Positions 53,676-62,775 of a stretch of 64,000 bases of DNA are shown piece by piece. Under the pieces are notes generated by a model. It made no database searches, was not told the origin of the DNA, and saw nothing but the letters and a program-made list of their open reading frames with translations. The position numbers were made by a program, and so were the translations under genes. Origin of the DNA: Acrocarpospora corrugata (GTDB lineage: Bacteria > Actinomycetota > Actinomycetes > Streptosporangiales > Streptosporangiaceae); NCBI RefSeq assembly GCF_009687845.1, contig NZ_BLAD01000079.1, positions 1 through 64,000 of the forward strand. Direction: 5' to 3'. How positions within the stretch are numbered: the stretch's first letter is position 1; each line of letters begins with the position of its first letter.

Positions 53676-54694
53676 ACAAGAACACGAGTCTCCGGGACAC
53701 GCTCTTCGGCCCGCGCGGCGAGGACGCGATCATCGACGTGACCATGCTGGGCGCGGTGGGTGTCGGCAAGACGACCCTGCTCGCCTCCATGTACGAACGC
53801 TTCGGGTCGGTGATCGGCGGCACCGACCTGGCCGTCGGGCCCGCCGACCGCGGCACCACCGTGGTCCTGGCGGGATACATCAACGATCTGCGCCGGGTGA
53901 CCAGCACGGTGCGCGCCCAGGACGGCCTGGCCGGCACCGGCGACGTGCGCGAGTACCTCTTCAAGGTGGGGCGGAAGGGACGAGAGCCCCTCTTCGACCT
54001 GCGCTTCACCGACTATCCCGGGAAATATCTCATCAACCCGAACGCGGACGGCGGCGACAAGCTCGGCCGCGCTCTCAACCGCGCGGATGTGGTGGTCGTC
54101 GCCATCGACACGCCCTCGCTGATGGAGCGGCAGCGCAGGTTCCACGATCTCATCAACACGCCGATGCTGGTCAACGACATGATCATGCGGATGACCGAGC
54201 GGGACACGCCGCGTCTGATCATCCTCGCGCCGCTCAAGTGCGAACGCTGGGTGGCCTCTCCGGAGGGCGCGCAGCAACTCGCCGACCGGGTCCACGAGGC
54301 GTACCGCCCGCTGCTGGACCAGCTCGGCAGCCAGACGCTCCGGGCCCGGACCGCCTGCGTGCTGGCCCCCGTCCAGACCGTCGGGTCGGTGGTGTTCAGC
54401 CGGTTGGAGGAGGACAGCTCCGGACATCCGATCTTCCATTTCCGGCTGAAGAAGGCCGGGCTGGCGTACGCGCCGATGGACACCGACCAGTTGCTGCGGT
54501 ACTCGCTGCGGTTCATCGTCAACAAGTACCGCTCCAGCGAGCGGGGACTGGTCCGAGCCGTCTGGGAGCGGGTGATCGGCACGGACGAGGCGCTCGTCCG
54601 GGCCGTCGAGGAGTTCTCGAACGGCTGCAAGACCACCGGTGGCTTCGCCGTCCTGCAAGATCACCCGCTGCTGGTGCCGGGACGCCAGCCATGA
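53672..54694 (+). CDS. Second GTPase of the double-GTPase operon
   Basis: 340 residues with P-loop GAVGVGKT (27-34), a G3-like DYPG (114-117), and VVVVAIDTPS; the NKxD position is replaced by LAPLKCE, as in several atypical GTPases. It resembles the DO-GTPase2 type as I recall it. Its start is inside the stop of the first GTPase (ATGA), implying stoichiometric synthesis. The two G domains are unrelated in detail, so they probably work as sensor and partner rather than as duplicates. Confidence 0.82.
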   Translation: MNKNTSLRDTLFGPRGEDAIIDVTMLGAVGVGKTTLLASMYERFGSVIGGTDLAVGPADRGTTVVLAGYINDLRRVTSTVRAQDGLAGTGDVREYLFKVGRKGREPLFDLRFTDYPGKYLINPNADGGDKLGRALNRADVVVVAIDTPSLMERQRRFHDLINTPMLVNDMIMRMTERDTPRLIILAPLKCERWVASPEGAQQLADRVHEAYRPLLDQLGSQTLRARTACVLAPVQTVGSVVFSRLEEDSSGHPIFHFRLKKAGLAYAPMDTDQLLRYSLRFIVNKYRSSERGLVRAVWERVIGTDEALVRAVEEFSNGCKTTGGFAVLQDHPLLVPGRQP

Positions 54695-55950
54695 CCGTGT
54701 CCTGGTATCTGAGCTCGCGGGGGCGCCGCACGACCGAGGACTACGAATGGAAGACGCTGGGCGGGCCGCCGGTCTCGGCGCTGCGGATCATCGACGACGG
54801 GTTCGACGGCATCCCGCTGAACAAGCTCGTCGACGAGGAGAAGCCGGGGCTCGTTCTGCTGACCGACGGGAGCGGGCGGACCGTCCTGCTGGTGACGGGG
54901 CTGATGGCGGCGGCCCGCCCCGCCGACTTCCGCGGCCGGGCGATCCGCACCCTGCTGCTCGGCGTCGCCCGCCCGGAGGACGACCTCGGCCCGCTGGTCA
55001 AAGTGGCCGCGCGGGCCCTGCGCGGCACGCTGGAGGATGATCTGCCGATCTCGTACGGATCGGTCGCCACGGGCGGCTTCACCCTGGATCCGGCGGCCTG
55101 GACGGCGTTCCTGGCCGGAGCCGAGCAGCCGGCCGACACCACCTCGCCCGAGAATCGCCCGCGCCTGGACCCCGACACCGCCGAGTGGCGCGACCGAGTC
55201 GCCGACGAACTGCTCCAACGGCACGCCGAGGGCGGGATCACCCGCTCCAGGAACCAGGTCGTCCTGCTGCGGACGAGGCTGCCCAGCCGCCCGGTGATCT
55301 ACCGGCTGAAGATCTGGCGCTGCCTCTCCGACGTGGCCGAAACCTCGCTGTCCCGCGACGAGCCGACCGTCAATCCGATCAACGGCCTGGTCCGGGACGC
55401 CGCGGGGAGCGCGGTGCGGGCGCTGGACGGGCTCCGGCGTCACGTCTTCTTCACCGGCTCCTTCGTCGCCGTCCTGGCCGCCGCCATCCTGATCATCGTG
55501 AACGCGGGCCAGGACCCGGACCCCAAGCCCCCGGACGCGACGCCCGCCACCCCGAAGCCGAGTCCCACCACCGCGTTCGCCTGGGCGAGCCCCGGCACCT
55601 GGGCTTTCACCGCCCCCGCCGTGGAGCCGGCGGATCCCGCGCCCGGCACCGAATTCGAGGCCACCTGGCTGGTCGTCAACACCGGAACCACCGAATGGCG
55701 TAATCACCAGCTGGTCATGTCCGCCCAGACCAAGCCCAACTCGCCGGCCCCTTGCGCGACCGAACCCAGCGTGGCGATCCCGCCGCTCAGGCCCGGCGCC
55801 GTCCACCTGGTCAGCGTCAAAGGAAGGGCTCCCAAGGCCGCCGGCGAGAAATGCACATCCGTCTGGCGACTCGAAGACAACGAGCACAGGAGTCTGCCGA
55901 CATTCGCCTCCCAGCCGCGGCTCCTGATGTCGATAACCGCAGCGGGCTAG
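54691..55950 (+). CDS. Membrane protein with C-terminal NBR1-Ig-like domain, partner of the GTPases
   Basis: 419 residues. The ~250-residue cytoplasmic part has no clear family; one membrane helix (~250-272, FFTGSFVAVLAAAILIIVNAG) is followed by a Pro/Thr linker and an extracytoplasmic domain (~290-415) with PGTEFEATWLVVNTGTTEW, the pattern of NBR1/FW Ig-like domains, and two cysteines that could pair. It could anchor the GTPases to the membrane and sense an outside ligand. Last gene of the operon. Confidence 0.8.
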   Translation: MTVSWYLSSRGRRTTEDYEWKTLGGPPVSALRIIDDGFDGIPLNKLVDEEKPGLVLLTDGSGRTVLLVTGLMAAARPADFRGRAIRTLLLGVARPEDDLGPLVKVAARALRGTLEDDLPISYGSVATGGFTLDPAAWTAFLAGAEQPADTTSPENRPRLDPDTAEWRDRVADELLQRHAEGGITRSRNQVVLLRTRLPSRPVIYRLKIWRCLSDVAETSLSRDEPTVNPINGLVRDAAGSAVRALDGLRRHVFFTGSFVAVLAAAILIIVNAGQDPDPKPPDATPATPKPSPTTAFAWASPGTWAFTAPAVEPADPAPGTEFEATWLVVNTGTTEWRNHQLVMSAQTKPNSPAPCATEPSVAIPPLRPGAVHLVSVKGRAPKAAGEKCTSVWRLEDNEHRSLPTFASQPRLLMSITAAG

Positions 55951-56159
55951 CCCCCTTCGTTGCGAAACCCCGCAACGACTCATCTCATCGGGCGCAAGAA
56001 TCTGCGTGACCATCCGCAGGTCGGTTGCAAAGGCGCGAAACTATCTCGCAGAGACCTTGTGGAACGGGGCACAACCGGCCTACTGTCACCTCACCCTCAT
56101 GGTGTTCACCGCCGCGAGCGCCGTCAGGGTGCTCACCCCCCGAGAGAAACGAGCAGACG

Positions 56160-58211
56160 ATGGCACGCAGCAGCACCGGCGCTTTAACGAGGTCCAGCAG
56201 ACCGCCGCGACGGGCCGCGGGGGCGGTCGTGGCAGCGGCAGTCCTGGGACTCGGCGTCGTCCTCAGCGGGCCGGGGGTGGCGACCGCCAGCGCCGCCGGT
56301 CCGGTCGTGACGCGGGCCGCCCTCGACCCGGCGCTGGTCGCGGGCCGGGGCGCGAACGTCGCCTTCGCCGAGCAGGAGGCGGAGAACGCCACCACCAACG
56401 GCACGGTCATCGGTCCCGACCGCGCCGCCTACACCCTCCCGTCGGAGGCGTCCGGGCGGAAGGCGGTCCGGCTGACGCCGGGGCAGCACGTGGAGTTCGT
56501 CCTGCCCGCCGCGGCCAACGCGATCAACGTGCGGTACAGCATTCCGGACGCGCCGGACGGCGGCGGCATCACCGCGCCGCTGCAGGTCACTGTGAACGGC
56601 AAAGACCGCAAGACGATGACCCTGACCTCGCAGTACGCGTGGCTGTACAACCAGTATCCGTTCTCCAACGACCCGAACGGCGACCTGCTCCACCCCGACT
56701 GGTGGATCACCGAGTGCGCCTGCGTGCCGAGCGCCACCACCCCGGCCCCGGTGATCACCAAGCCGTTCCGGCCGAGCCACTTCTACGACGAGCAGCGCCT
56801 GCTGCTGGGCAAGAAGTACCGCGCGGGCGACAAGGTGCGGCTGACCGTGCCGGCCGGCAGCAACGCCGCCTGGACGGTCGTCGACCTGCTCGACTCCGAG
56901 CTCGTGGGCGCGCCGCACGTGCGGCTGGTCGCCGCCAACGTGCTGCTGTTCGGCGCCGACCCGCTGGGCCGCCGCGACTCGGCGGACGCCTTCGACAAGG
57001 CGATCGCGTTCGCGAAGAAGAGCCACCTCAAGGTGTACGTGCCGCCGGGCGTCTACCAGGTGAACCGCCACATCATCGTCGACAACGTGACGATCGAGGG
57101 GGCCGGCAACTGGTACACGATCATCAAGGGCAAGGAAGTCGCGCTCAACCCGCCGGCTCCGGATGGATCCGTGCACACCGGGGTCGGCTTCTACGGCAAG
57201 GACGCGTCGGCCGGCGGCAGCGGCAACGTGCACCTGTCCGGGTTCACCATCGAGGGTGACGTGCGCGAGCGCGTCGACACCGACCAGGTGAACGGCATCG
57301 GCGGCGCGATGAGCAACTCGACCATCGACGGCCTCTACATCCGGCACACCAAGGTCGGCCTCTGGTTCGACGGCCCGATGAACAACGTCAAGGTCACCAA
57401 CAACATCGTCGTCGACCAGATCGCGGACGCGCTCAACTTCCACATCGGCGTCACCAACTCGCTGGTGTCGAACAACTTCGTCCGCAACACCGGCGACGAC
57501 GGCCTGGCGATGTGGGCGGAGAAGACCACCAACGCCAACAACACCTTCGACCACAACACGGTCCAGACCCCGGTCCTCGCCAACGGCATAGCCATCTACG
57601 GCGGCAAGGACAACACGATCTCCAACAACCTGGTCGCGGACCCGATCCGCGAGGGCAGCGGCATCCAGGTCGGCTCCCGGTTCGGCGCCGAGCCTTTCAC
57701 CGGCAGCATGTGGATCACCAACAACACCACGGTCCGGGCCGGCACGTACGAGCTGAACTGGAACATCGGCCTCGGCGCGATCTGGTTCTACGCCCTGGAG
57801 AAGAACATCGACGCCAACATCCAGGTGGTCGGCAACCACTTCCTGGACAACGGCTACAACGCGATCATGCTGGTCAGCGAGTGGTCCGTGAAGGACCTCT
57901 ACTCGATCACCAACGTGCACTTCAAGAACATCCGGGTCGACGGCACCGGCACCTCCGTGGTGAGCGCCCGGGTCAAGGGCTCGGCCACCTTCGAGAACGT
58001 GGACGCCCGCAACGTCGGCGCGGTCGGCGTCAACAACTGCGGCTCGTTCAACTTCCCGCCGACCGGTTCGGAGTTCTCCCTGACCGACCTGGGCGGCAAC
58101 GACGGCGGCGGCACCACCGGCCCGTGGCTCGCGCCCTGGGAGCTCCCGAACACCATCACCTGCGACGACCGTCCCCCCGTGGTGACGCCCCCGGCGCCCT
58201 CTCCCTGGTAA
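56160..58211 (+). CDS. Secreted GH87-like glucanase, single catalytic domain
   Basis: 683 residues with a signal peptide (~1-45, ending ASA-A), a CBM-like N-terminal domain (VAFAEQEAENATTNG) and a right-handed beta-helix with RNTGDDGLAMW (Asp 446-447). It is a paralogue of the enzyme at 22867-25824: VxFxExEAExAxTNG, RYSIPDA, GGAMSNS, VDQIADxxNFHxGVTNS and others are shared. It lacks the Ser-Pro linkers and F5/8C domains. Probable role: alpha-1,3-glucan cleavage outside the cell, perhaps on soluble or cell-wall glucan given the missing binding modules. Confidence 0.82.
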   Translation: MARSSTGALTRSSRPPRRAAGAVVAAAVLGLGVVLSGPGVATASAAGPVVTRAALDPALVAGRGANVAFAEQEAENATTNGTVIGPDRAAYTLPSEASGRKAVRLTPGQHVEFVLPAAANAINVRYSIPDAPDGGGITAPLQVTVNGKDRKTMTLTSQYAWLYNQYPFSNDPNGDLLHPDWWITECACVPSATTPAPVITKPFRPSHFYDEQRLLLGKKYRAGDKVRLTVPAGSNAAWTVVDLLDSELVGAPHVRLVAANVLLFGADPLGRRDSADAFDKAIAFAKKSHLKVYVPPGVYQVNRHIIVDNVTIEGAGNWYTIIKGKEVALNPPAPDGSVHTGVGFYGKDASAGGSGNVHLSGFTIEGDVRERVDTDQVNGIGGAMSNSTIDGLYIRHTKVGLWFDGPMNNVKVTNNIVVDQIADALNFHIGVTNSLVSNNFVRNTGDDGLAMWAEKTTNANNTFDHNTVQTPVLANGIAIYGGKDNTISNNLVADPIREGSGIQVGSRFGAEPFTGSMWITNNTTVRAGTYELNWNIGLGAIWFYALEKNIDANIQVVGNHFLDNGYNAIMLVSEWSVKDLYSITNVHFKNIRVDGTGTSVVSARVKGSATFENVDARNVGAVGVNNCGSFNFPPTGSEFSLTDLGGNDGGGTTGPWLAPWELPNTITCDDRPPVVTPPAPSPW

Positions 58212-58223
58212 CTCCCGGCTGAC

Positions 58224-58265
58224 TCGTGCCGCCCGGCGATCCGCCGGGCGGCACGATTCGTTTTT
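58224..58265 (+). terminator. Intrinsic terminator of the second glucanase
   Basis: Perfect 15-bp stem (58224-58238 with 58242-58256), ATC loop, then TTCGTTTTT. Confidence 0.95.
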
Positions 58266-58346
58266 CCCGGCTACGGAGGAATCCGTGGGTTCGTCATGGT
58301 GTTCGATTCCTGTTAGGGGACAACCAGACGACTACGGAGTGACTTC

Positions 58347-59168
58347 ATGGATCGACAGCTCACGGTCATGGCCGTGCACGCGCATCCGGACGACGAGGTG
58401 ATGGGCACCGGCGGGATGCTGGCGCGATACGCGGAGGAGGGGATTCGCACCGTTCTGGTGACCTGTACCAACGGGGAGCAGGGCGACGGGCCCGGCGGGG
58501 TGAAGCCGGGGCAGCCGGGTCATGACGACGCCGAGGTGGCCCGGGTGCGCCTCGGCGAGCTGCGGCTGTCGGCCGAGCACCTCGGCATCGCGCACGTCGA
58601 AACCCTCGGCTACCGGGACTCCGGGATGGACGGCTGGGACGGGAACGGGCATGACGCCGCCTTCGCCAACATTCCGCTGGCCGTGTCCGCCGCCAAGCTG
58701 GGCGATCTGATCCGCCACTACCGGCCGCAGGTGGTCGTCGCGTACGACGAGAAGGGCGGCTACGGCCACCCGGACCACGTGCAGGCCCACCGGATCGCGG
58801 TCGCCGCGGTCGAAGCCACCGGCATTCCGGACAAGCTCTACTACACGGCCACGCCGCTCAGCTGGATGGTCGACATGATGGCGTACATGGCCGAGTCCGG
58901 CATGGACACCGAGGGCTGGGACGACCCGGCCGAGTTCACCGTGCCCGACGAGGCGATCACCAGCATCCTGGACGTCGCCCAGTACGGCGACCGGAAGATC
59001 AAGGCGATGAGCGCGCACGCGAGCCAGGGCGACAGCGAATTCTTCCTGAGCATGCCCGCCGAGCTCCAGCACCGCATGTTCGCAGCTGAGGCGTACATCC
59101 GGCAGTGGTCGAAGGTGCCCGCCCCCGACCACGAGGACGACCTTTTCGCCGGACTTCGCGGGCTCTGA
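58347..59168 (+). CDS. PIG-L family deacetylase, mycothiol conjugate amidase-like
   Basis: 273 residues; zinc-binding AHPDDE motif (HAHPDDEVMG) near the N-terminus and GHPDHVQAHRI in the middle define the LmbE/PIG-L fold. Overall similarity is to Mca/MshB amidases that hydrolyse GlcNAc-Ins amides; WMVDMMAYMAESGMD and an acidic C-terminus suggest an Mca-type enzyme for detoxified mycothiol conjugates. It might instead deacetylate another GlcNAc derivative. Single gene with its own promoter gap. Confidence 0.88.
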   Translation: MDRQLTVMAVHAHPDDEVMGTGGMLARYAEEGIRTVLVTCTNGEQGDGPGGVKPGQPGHDDAEVARVRLGELRLSAEHLGIAHVETLGYRDSGMDGWDGNGHDAAFANIPLAVSAAKLGDLIRHYRPQVVVAYDEKGGYGHPDHVQAHRIAVAAVEATGIPDKLYYTATPLSWMVDMMAYMAESGMDTEGWDDPAEFTVPDEAITSILDVAQYGDRKIKAMSAHASQGDSEFFLSMPAELQHRMFAAEAYIRQWSKVPAPDHEDDLFAGLRGL

Positions 59169-59222
59169 GGTTTCGTCCCTTCGTGCCGGGTAGCCGAAGA
59201 CCCAACGAAGGGAGAGGAAACC

Positions 59223-59582
59223 ATGACACCGGATCTTTGGTCGTACCGTTCCGACGTGTACGGCACCGGACAGACCCTTGACGTCATCGGTTACGACGTC
59301 GAGGCCACGGACGGCAAGATCGGGTCCGTGGACGAGGCTACCTACGAGGTCGGCCAGAGCTACCTCATCGTCGACACCGGGCCGTGGATCTTCGGCAAGA
59401 AGGTCATGCTCCCCGCTTCGGTCGCCACCCAGATCGACCCGCAGCAGCGGAAGGTCTTCGTGAGCCGGACGAAGCAGGAGATCAAGAACGCTCCGGAGTT
59501 CGACGAGACGGCGTTCAAGGAGACGGCCTACCAGAACAGCCTCGGGGAGTACTACGGACGCTTCCCCTACGGAACCCCGTAA
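59223..59582 (+). CDS. PRC-barrel domain protein
   Basis: 119 residues. The PRC-barrel segment runs from DVIGYDVEATDGKIGSVDEA to DTGPWIFGKKVMLPA. Such proteins are abundant, stress-related cytoplasmic factors of unclear function. GGGAGAGG precedes the ATG. A 9-bp inverted repeat (59176-59184 with 59205-59213) ends within the ribosome site, so the mRNA could form a stem that limits translation. Confidence 0.88.
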   Translation: MTPDLWSYRSDVYGTGQTLDVIGYDVEATDGKIGSVDEATYEVGQSYLIVDTGPWIFGKKVMLPASVATQIDPQQRKVFVSRTKQEIKNAPEFDETAFKETAYQNSLGEYYGRFPYGTP

Positions 59583-59605
59583 GAAACAGTTCAATCCCCT
59601 AGTTG

Positions 59606-59638
59606 GGAGGGCCGCGCCGCCGGGCGCGGCCCTTCCCG
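59606..59638. terminator. Bidirectional hairpin between convergent genes
   Basis: A 10-bp perfect stem (59609-59618 with 59625-59634), 6-nt loop, extended by GGG/CCC on the outside. It lies between the PRC-barrel stop and the stop of the leftward nucleotidyltransferase gene. Confidence 0.75.
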
Positions 59639-59643
59639 GCGTT

Positions 59644-60261
59644 TCAGGGCCAGTTCGTGTCCGCCGACGGGCTGGGTGCGGAGATCACGTCCAGCCGCTC
59701 CAGCAGGATCAGGAACGTCGAAGCGTACGGCGAGTGCCCCACCACCCCCGCCACCCTGTCCCAGTCCACCTGCTCCCGCAGCGCCCGCACGGTCGGCAGC
59801 AGCCCGCCGTAGTCGCAGCTGTGCTCCGACAGCGGCAGCAACCACGAGATCACCAGGTCGGTGGCCTCCAGCACCGGCAGGCTCAGCGCGGCCGTGCTCA
59901 GCGGCTCGGCCCGCGCGATCATCGCCTCGGTCACCGGATGATCGGCCAGCGAGAAGATCAGATCGACCAGCACCCCCTCCGTGTCGTACGCCTTGACCAG
60001 CCAGTCCTCCGGCGGACGTTCGGTCCGGAAGCCCAGCCCCTCCAGCGTCTTGAGCGCGAGCGGAACATCCTCTTCCAGCAGCGCGAAATCCACGTCGTGC
60101 AGGGACGGCGCGGCTCCGCGCGCGTACCCGGCGCAACCGCCGGCGAGCGCGAACCGCACGCCCACCTCTTTGAGGCCGGAACCGGCCCGCTTCAGCGTGT
60201 CCAGGATGGCGTCGGTGACGGCGTGACTGTGACTACCCACCTGCACCGATTGCCCCGACAC
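59644..60261 (-). CDS. Nucleotidyltransferase-fold protein (MNT-like)
   Basis: 205 residues. FALAGGCAGYARG and SLHDVDFALLEEDVPLALKT form the GG...DxD signature of the nucleotidyltransferase superfamily; a helical C-terminal part follows. Substrate unknown; it could be a stand-alone nucleotidyltransferase modifying a small molecule. GTG 60261 is used since GGGG lies about six bases upstream; TTG 60276 and GTG 60267 are alternatives. Confidence 0.82.
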   Translation of the reverse strand: MSGQSVQVGSHSHAVTDAILDTLKRAGSGLKEVGVRFALAGGCAGYARGAAPSLHDVDFALLEEDVPLALKTLEGLGFRTERPPEDWLVKAYDTEGVLVDLIFSLADHPVTEAMIARAEPLSTAALSLPVLEATDLVISWLLPLSEHSCDYGGLLPTVRALREQVDWDRVAGVVGHSPYASTFLILLERLDVISAPSPSADTNWP

Positions 60262-60327
60262 GTTCACCCCAAACAATCATGGGTAGTCCCCGCCCATGAC
60301 CAAGGTCCCACCGACGCGGAGGCGCGC

Positions 60328-60816
60328 ATGGCTGTTGAACAGGGACCGCTGCTGGAGAATCCCGAGGAGAACCCCAAGGAGCGGGTCGACCGGGAGCTCG
60401 GCGAGCTGCTCCAGGGGTTACGGGTGGCGGCGACCGGCGTGCAGGTGCTGTTCGCGTTCCTGCTGACGCTGCCGTTCTCCAGCGGCTTCGGCAAGATCGA
60501 CTCCGCCGGGAAGTGGCTGTACTACGTGGCGCTGGTGGCGGCGGCGACCGCGTCGATCTGCCTGATCGCGCCCACCACGCAGCACCGCATCATGTTCCGG
60601 TCGGGCCTGAAGGAGATCGTGCTGCACCGGGCCAACGAGCTGGCGCTGGCCGGGGGGATCGCCATCGCCGTCTCGATGACCTGCTCGACCGCGCTGGCCG
60701 TGGAGGTCTTCCTCGGCACCTGGCCGGCCGCGTTCCTGGCGGGCGGGATCGCGCTGCTGAGCAGCTGGCTCTGGTTCCTGCTGCCGCTGATCACCCTGCG
60801 CCGCCACCAGGGCTAG
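60328..60816 (+). CDS. DUF6328 family membrane protein
   Basis: 162 residues: a charged N-terminal helix (ENPKERVDRELGELLQGLRVA) and four predicted membrane segments, the layout I associate with DUF6328. GGAGG five bases before the ATG fixes the start. Function unknown. Its end overlaps the convergent F420 oxidoreductase gene by four bases. Confidence 0.82.
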   Translation: MAVEQGPLLENPEENPKERVDRELGELLQGLRVAATGVQVLFAFLLTLPFSSGFGKIDSAGKWLYYVALVAAATASICLIAPTTQHRIMFRSGLKEIVLHRANELALAGGIAIAVSMTCSTALAVEVFLGTWPAAFLAGGIALLSSWLWFLLPLITLRRHQG

Positions 60817-61760
60817 CGCAGCTGCGGCAGCACGACCGTGGAGTAGAACTCGAAGAACTCGTCCTGCTCTGGCCCGATCTGGGCGATGTAGATCTCGTCG
60901 TACCCGGCGTCGATGTACTCCTGGATGCCCCGCAGGTGATCCTCCGGGTCGGGGCCGCACGGGATGGTGAGCGACTCCGGGGTGACCAGCTGGGCGAGCT
61001 GCTCGAAGTGCCGGGGCAGCGGGAGCAGCTGGGACGCCTCGCCGTGCAGGCCGCTGGTCGGCCAGAGCCGGTGGGCGGTGTTGCGGGCCTCCTCCTCGTC
61101 GGTGCCCCAGCAGACCTTGAGCCCGCCCGCGGCGGGCTTGCCGGCGCCGCCCGACTTGTGGAAGGCGTCCACCAGCTCCTGGTCGGGCTTGGTGGAGATG
61201 TATCCGTCGCCGATCCGCCCGGCCAGCTCGACGCTTCTCGGGCCGAGCCCGGAGATGTAGATCGGCGGCGGCTGCTCGGGGAGGCTGTAGAGGCGGGCGG
61301 TCTCCACGTCGTAGTACTCGCCGTCATAGGTCACCAGCCGCCCGGACCACAGCTCGCGGATGATCTCGACGGCCTCTTCGAGCATGTGCTGCCGCTCCTG
61401 GGCGGGCGGCCAGGCGTCGCCGAGGATGTGCTCGTTGAGCGCCTCGCCGGTGCCGACGCCGAACCTGAACCGGCCGTCGAGCAGGATCTGGGCGGTGGCG
61501 GCGGCCTGGGCGATGATCGCCGGGTGGATGCGCATCAGTGGGCAGGTGACCGCGGTCGTGACGGGCAGCGACACGACCTCCGACAGCGCCCCGAGCATCG
61601 ACCAGACGAAGGAGCTCTGCCCCTGCGCGTCGATCCACGGGTGGTAGTGGTCGGAAATCCAGAGCGCCGCGAATCCCGCCCGTTCGGCCGCTTTGGCCTG
61701 CCGGAGCAGTTCCTTGGGCGAGTGCTCCTCGCTGGACAGGAAATAGCCGAAAGTCGTCAT
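60813..61760 (-). CDS. LLM-class F420-dependent oxidoreductase (TIGR03557 type)
   Basis: 315 residues, luciferase-like TIM barrel. MTTFGYFLSSEEHSPKEL, WISDHYHPW and FGVGTGEALNEHILG are characteristic of F420-dependent glucose-6-phosphate-dehydrogenase-like enzymes. It uses F420 for hydride transfer on an unknown substrate. Single-gene transcription unit likely. Confidence 0.92.
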   Translation of the reverse strand: MTTFGYFLSSEEHSPKELLRQAKAAERAGFAALWISDHYHPWIDAQGQSSFVWSMLGALSEVVSLPVTTAVTCPLMRIHPAIIAQAAATAQILLDGRFRFGVGTGEALNEHILGDAWPPAQERQHMLEEAVEIIRELWSGRLVTYDGEYYDVETARLYSLPEQPPPIYISGLGPRSVELAGRIGDGYISTKPDQELVDAFHKSGGAGKPAAGGLKVCWGTDEEEARNTAHRLWPTSGLHGEASQLLPLPRHFEQLAQLVTPESLTIPCGPDPEDHLRGIQEYIDAGYDEIYIAQIGPEQDEFFEFYSTVVLPQLR

Positions 61761-61821
61761 GAAAGACTCCTGCCCAGAGGAATCGCGTTAATGACCCTTT
61801 CGGCAGGGCAGTGGGTGTTCC

Positions 61822-61971
61822 ATGGCTACTCTGCTTTGGCTCATCGCCGTGGTACTGGTGATCGCTGGGATCTACGTCATCCTGGCCCGTCGGGACATCC
61901 TCTGGGGGATCGTCCTCATCGTTCTCGGGTTCCTCGTGGGCCCGGGCGGCGTCAGCATCTTCAACGTCTAG
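61822..61971 (+). CDS. GPGG-motif small membrane protein
   Basis: A 49-residue protein: MATLLWLIAVVLVIAGIYVI opens the first helix, a short RRD turn follows, then a second helix ending LVGPGGVSIFNV. It matches the GPGG-motif family of tiny actinobacterial membrane proteins. Function unknown. It was found by reading the 300-bp gap between two minus-strand genes. Confidence 0.8.
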   Translation: MATLLWLIAVVLVIAGIYVILARRDILWGIVLIVLGFLVGPGGVSIFNV

Positions 61972-62061
61972 GTAAGCAAAAGACTAACCAAAAAATGAGC
62001 GAATAGGACGGTGGTGGACGAGTGCCCGAGGCATTCGCTCACCGCCGCCCTGTTCGCTCCG

Positions 62062-62775
62062 CTAATCCTCACCCAGGCCGTAGATCGCGTACGCACGGCC
62101 GAGCACCGGCAATGCCACATTGCGCACCCGGATTCCGCCGGACGTGGCGCCTTTCTCCGTGCCCGCGTGCGCGTGCCCGTGAATGATCAGATCCGCGCCT
62201 TCGGCGTCCACGGCCTCCGCCAGCAGATAACTCCCGAGAAATGGGTAAATCTCCGGCGGCTCTCCGGCCAAGGTGTCTTTGACCGGCGAATAATGGCTGA
62301 GCACGACGCGATGCTCGGTGTCGAGCCCTTTCAGCGCGACCCGCCAGCGATCGGCGATCTCCCGGGTGTGCCGGACGAACGCCTTGGTCTCCGGCTCGCC
62401 GAACTCGCTCGCGCACTTGCCCGCGAACCCGCCGCCGAACCCTTTGCCGCCGGCCACCCCGAGCCGCCCGTCCAGCAGCACCTGGGCAGAATCGTCCAGC
62501 ACGAACATCCCGGCCGCGCGCAGCAGGGCCTGGATCTCCCGCTCCTGGTCGGAGTGGTAGTCGTGGTTCCCCAGCACGAAAACCACCGGAATGGGCAGCC
62601 CGCGAAACTCGTCCGCGACCACCTGTCCCTCCGCGACCGTGCCATGCCGGGTGAGATCCCCGCCGACGAGCAGCACATCCGCCCGCTCCTCGATCCCCTC
62701 CAGTCGCGGGCGATAACTCCCCCGCGCGTGTTCACTCAGATGGACATCGGCCACGGCCGCGACACGAATGGTCAC
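62062..62775 (-). CDS. Calcineurin-like metallophosphoesterase
   Basis: 237 residues with the full metal-site pattern: ADVHLSE (D-x-H), VGGDLTRHG (GD), LGNHDYH (GNHD), LSHYSP (H) and HGHAHAGTE (GHxH). A di-metal phosphoesterase of unknown substrate. It is co-translated with the BON-domain protein upstream (ATGA overlap). Confidence 0.93.
   Translation of the reverse strand: MTIRVAAVADVHLSEHARGSYRPRLEGIEERADVLLVGGDLTRHGTVAEGQVVADEFRGLPIPVVFVLGNHDYHSDQEREIQALLRAAGMFVLDDSAQVLLDGRLGVAGGKGFGGGFAGKCASEFGEPETKAFVRHTREIADRWRVALKGLDTEHRVVLSHYSPVKDTLAGEPPEIYPFLGSYLLAEAVDAEGADLIIHGHAHAGTEKGATSGGIRVRNVALPVLGRAYAIYGLGED

Noticed and set aside
58285-58325. GTTCGATTCC suggesting a tRNA T-arm
   Set aside because: Flanking bases cannot form the T-stem or an acceptor stem.
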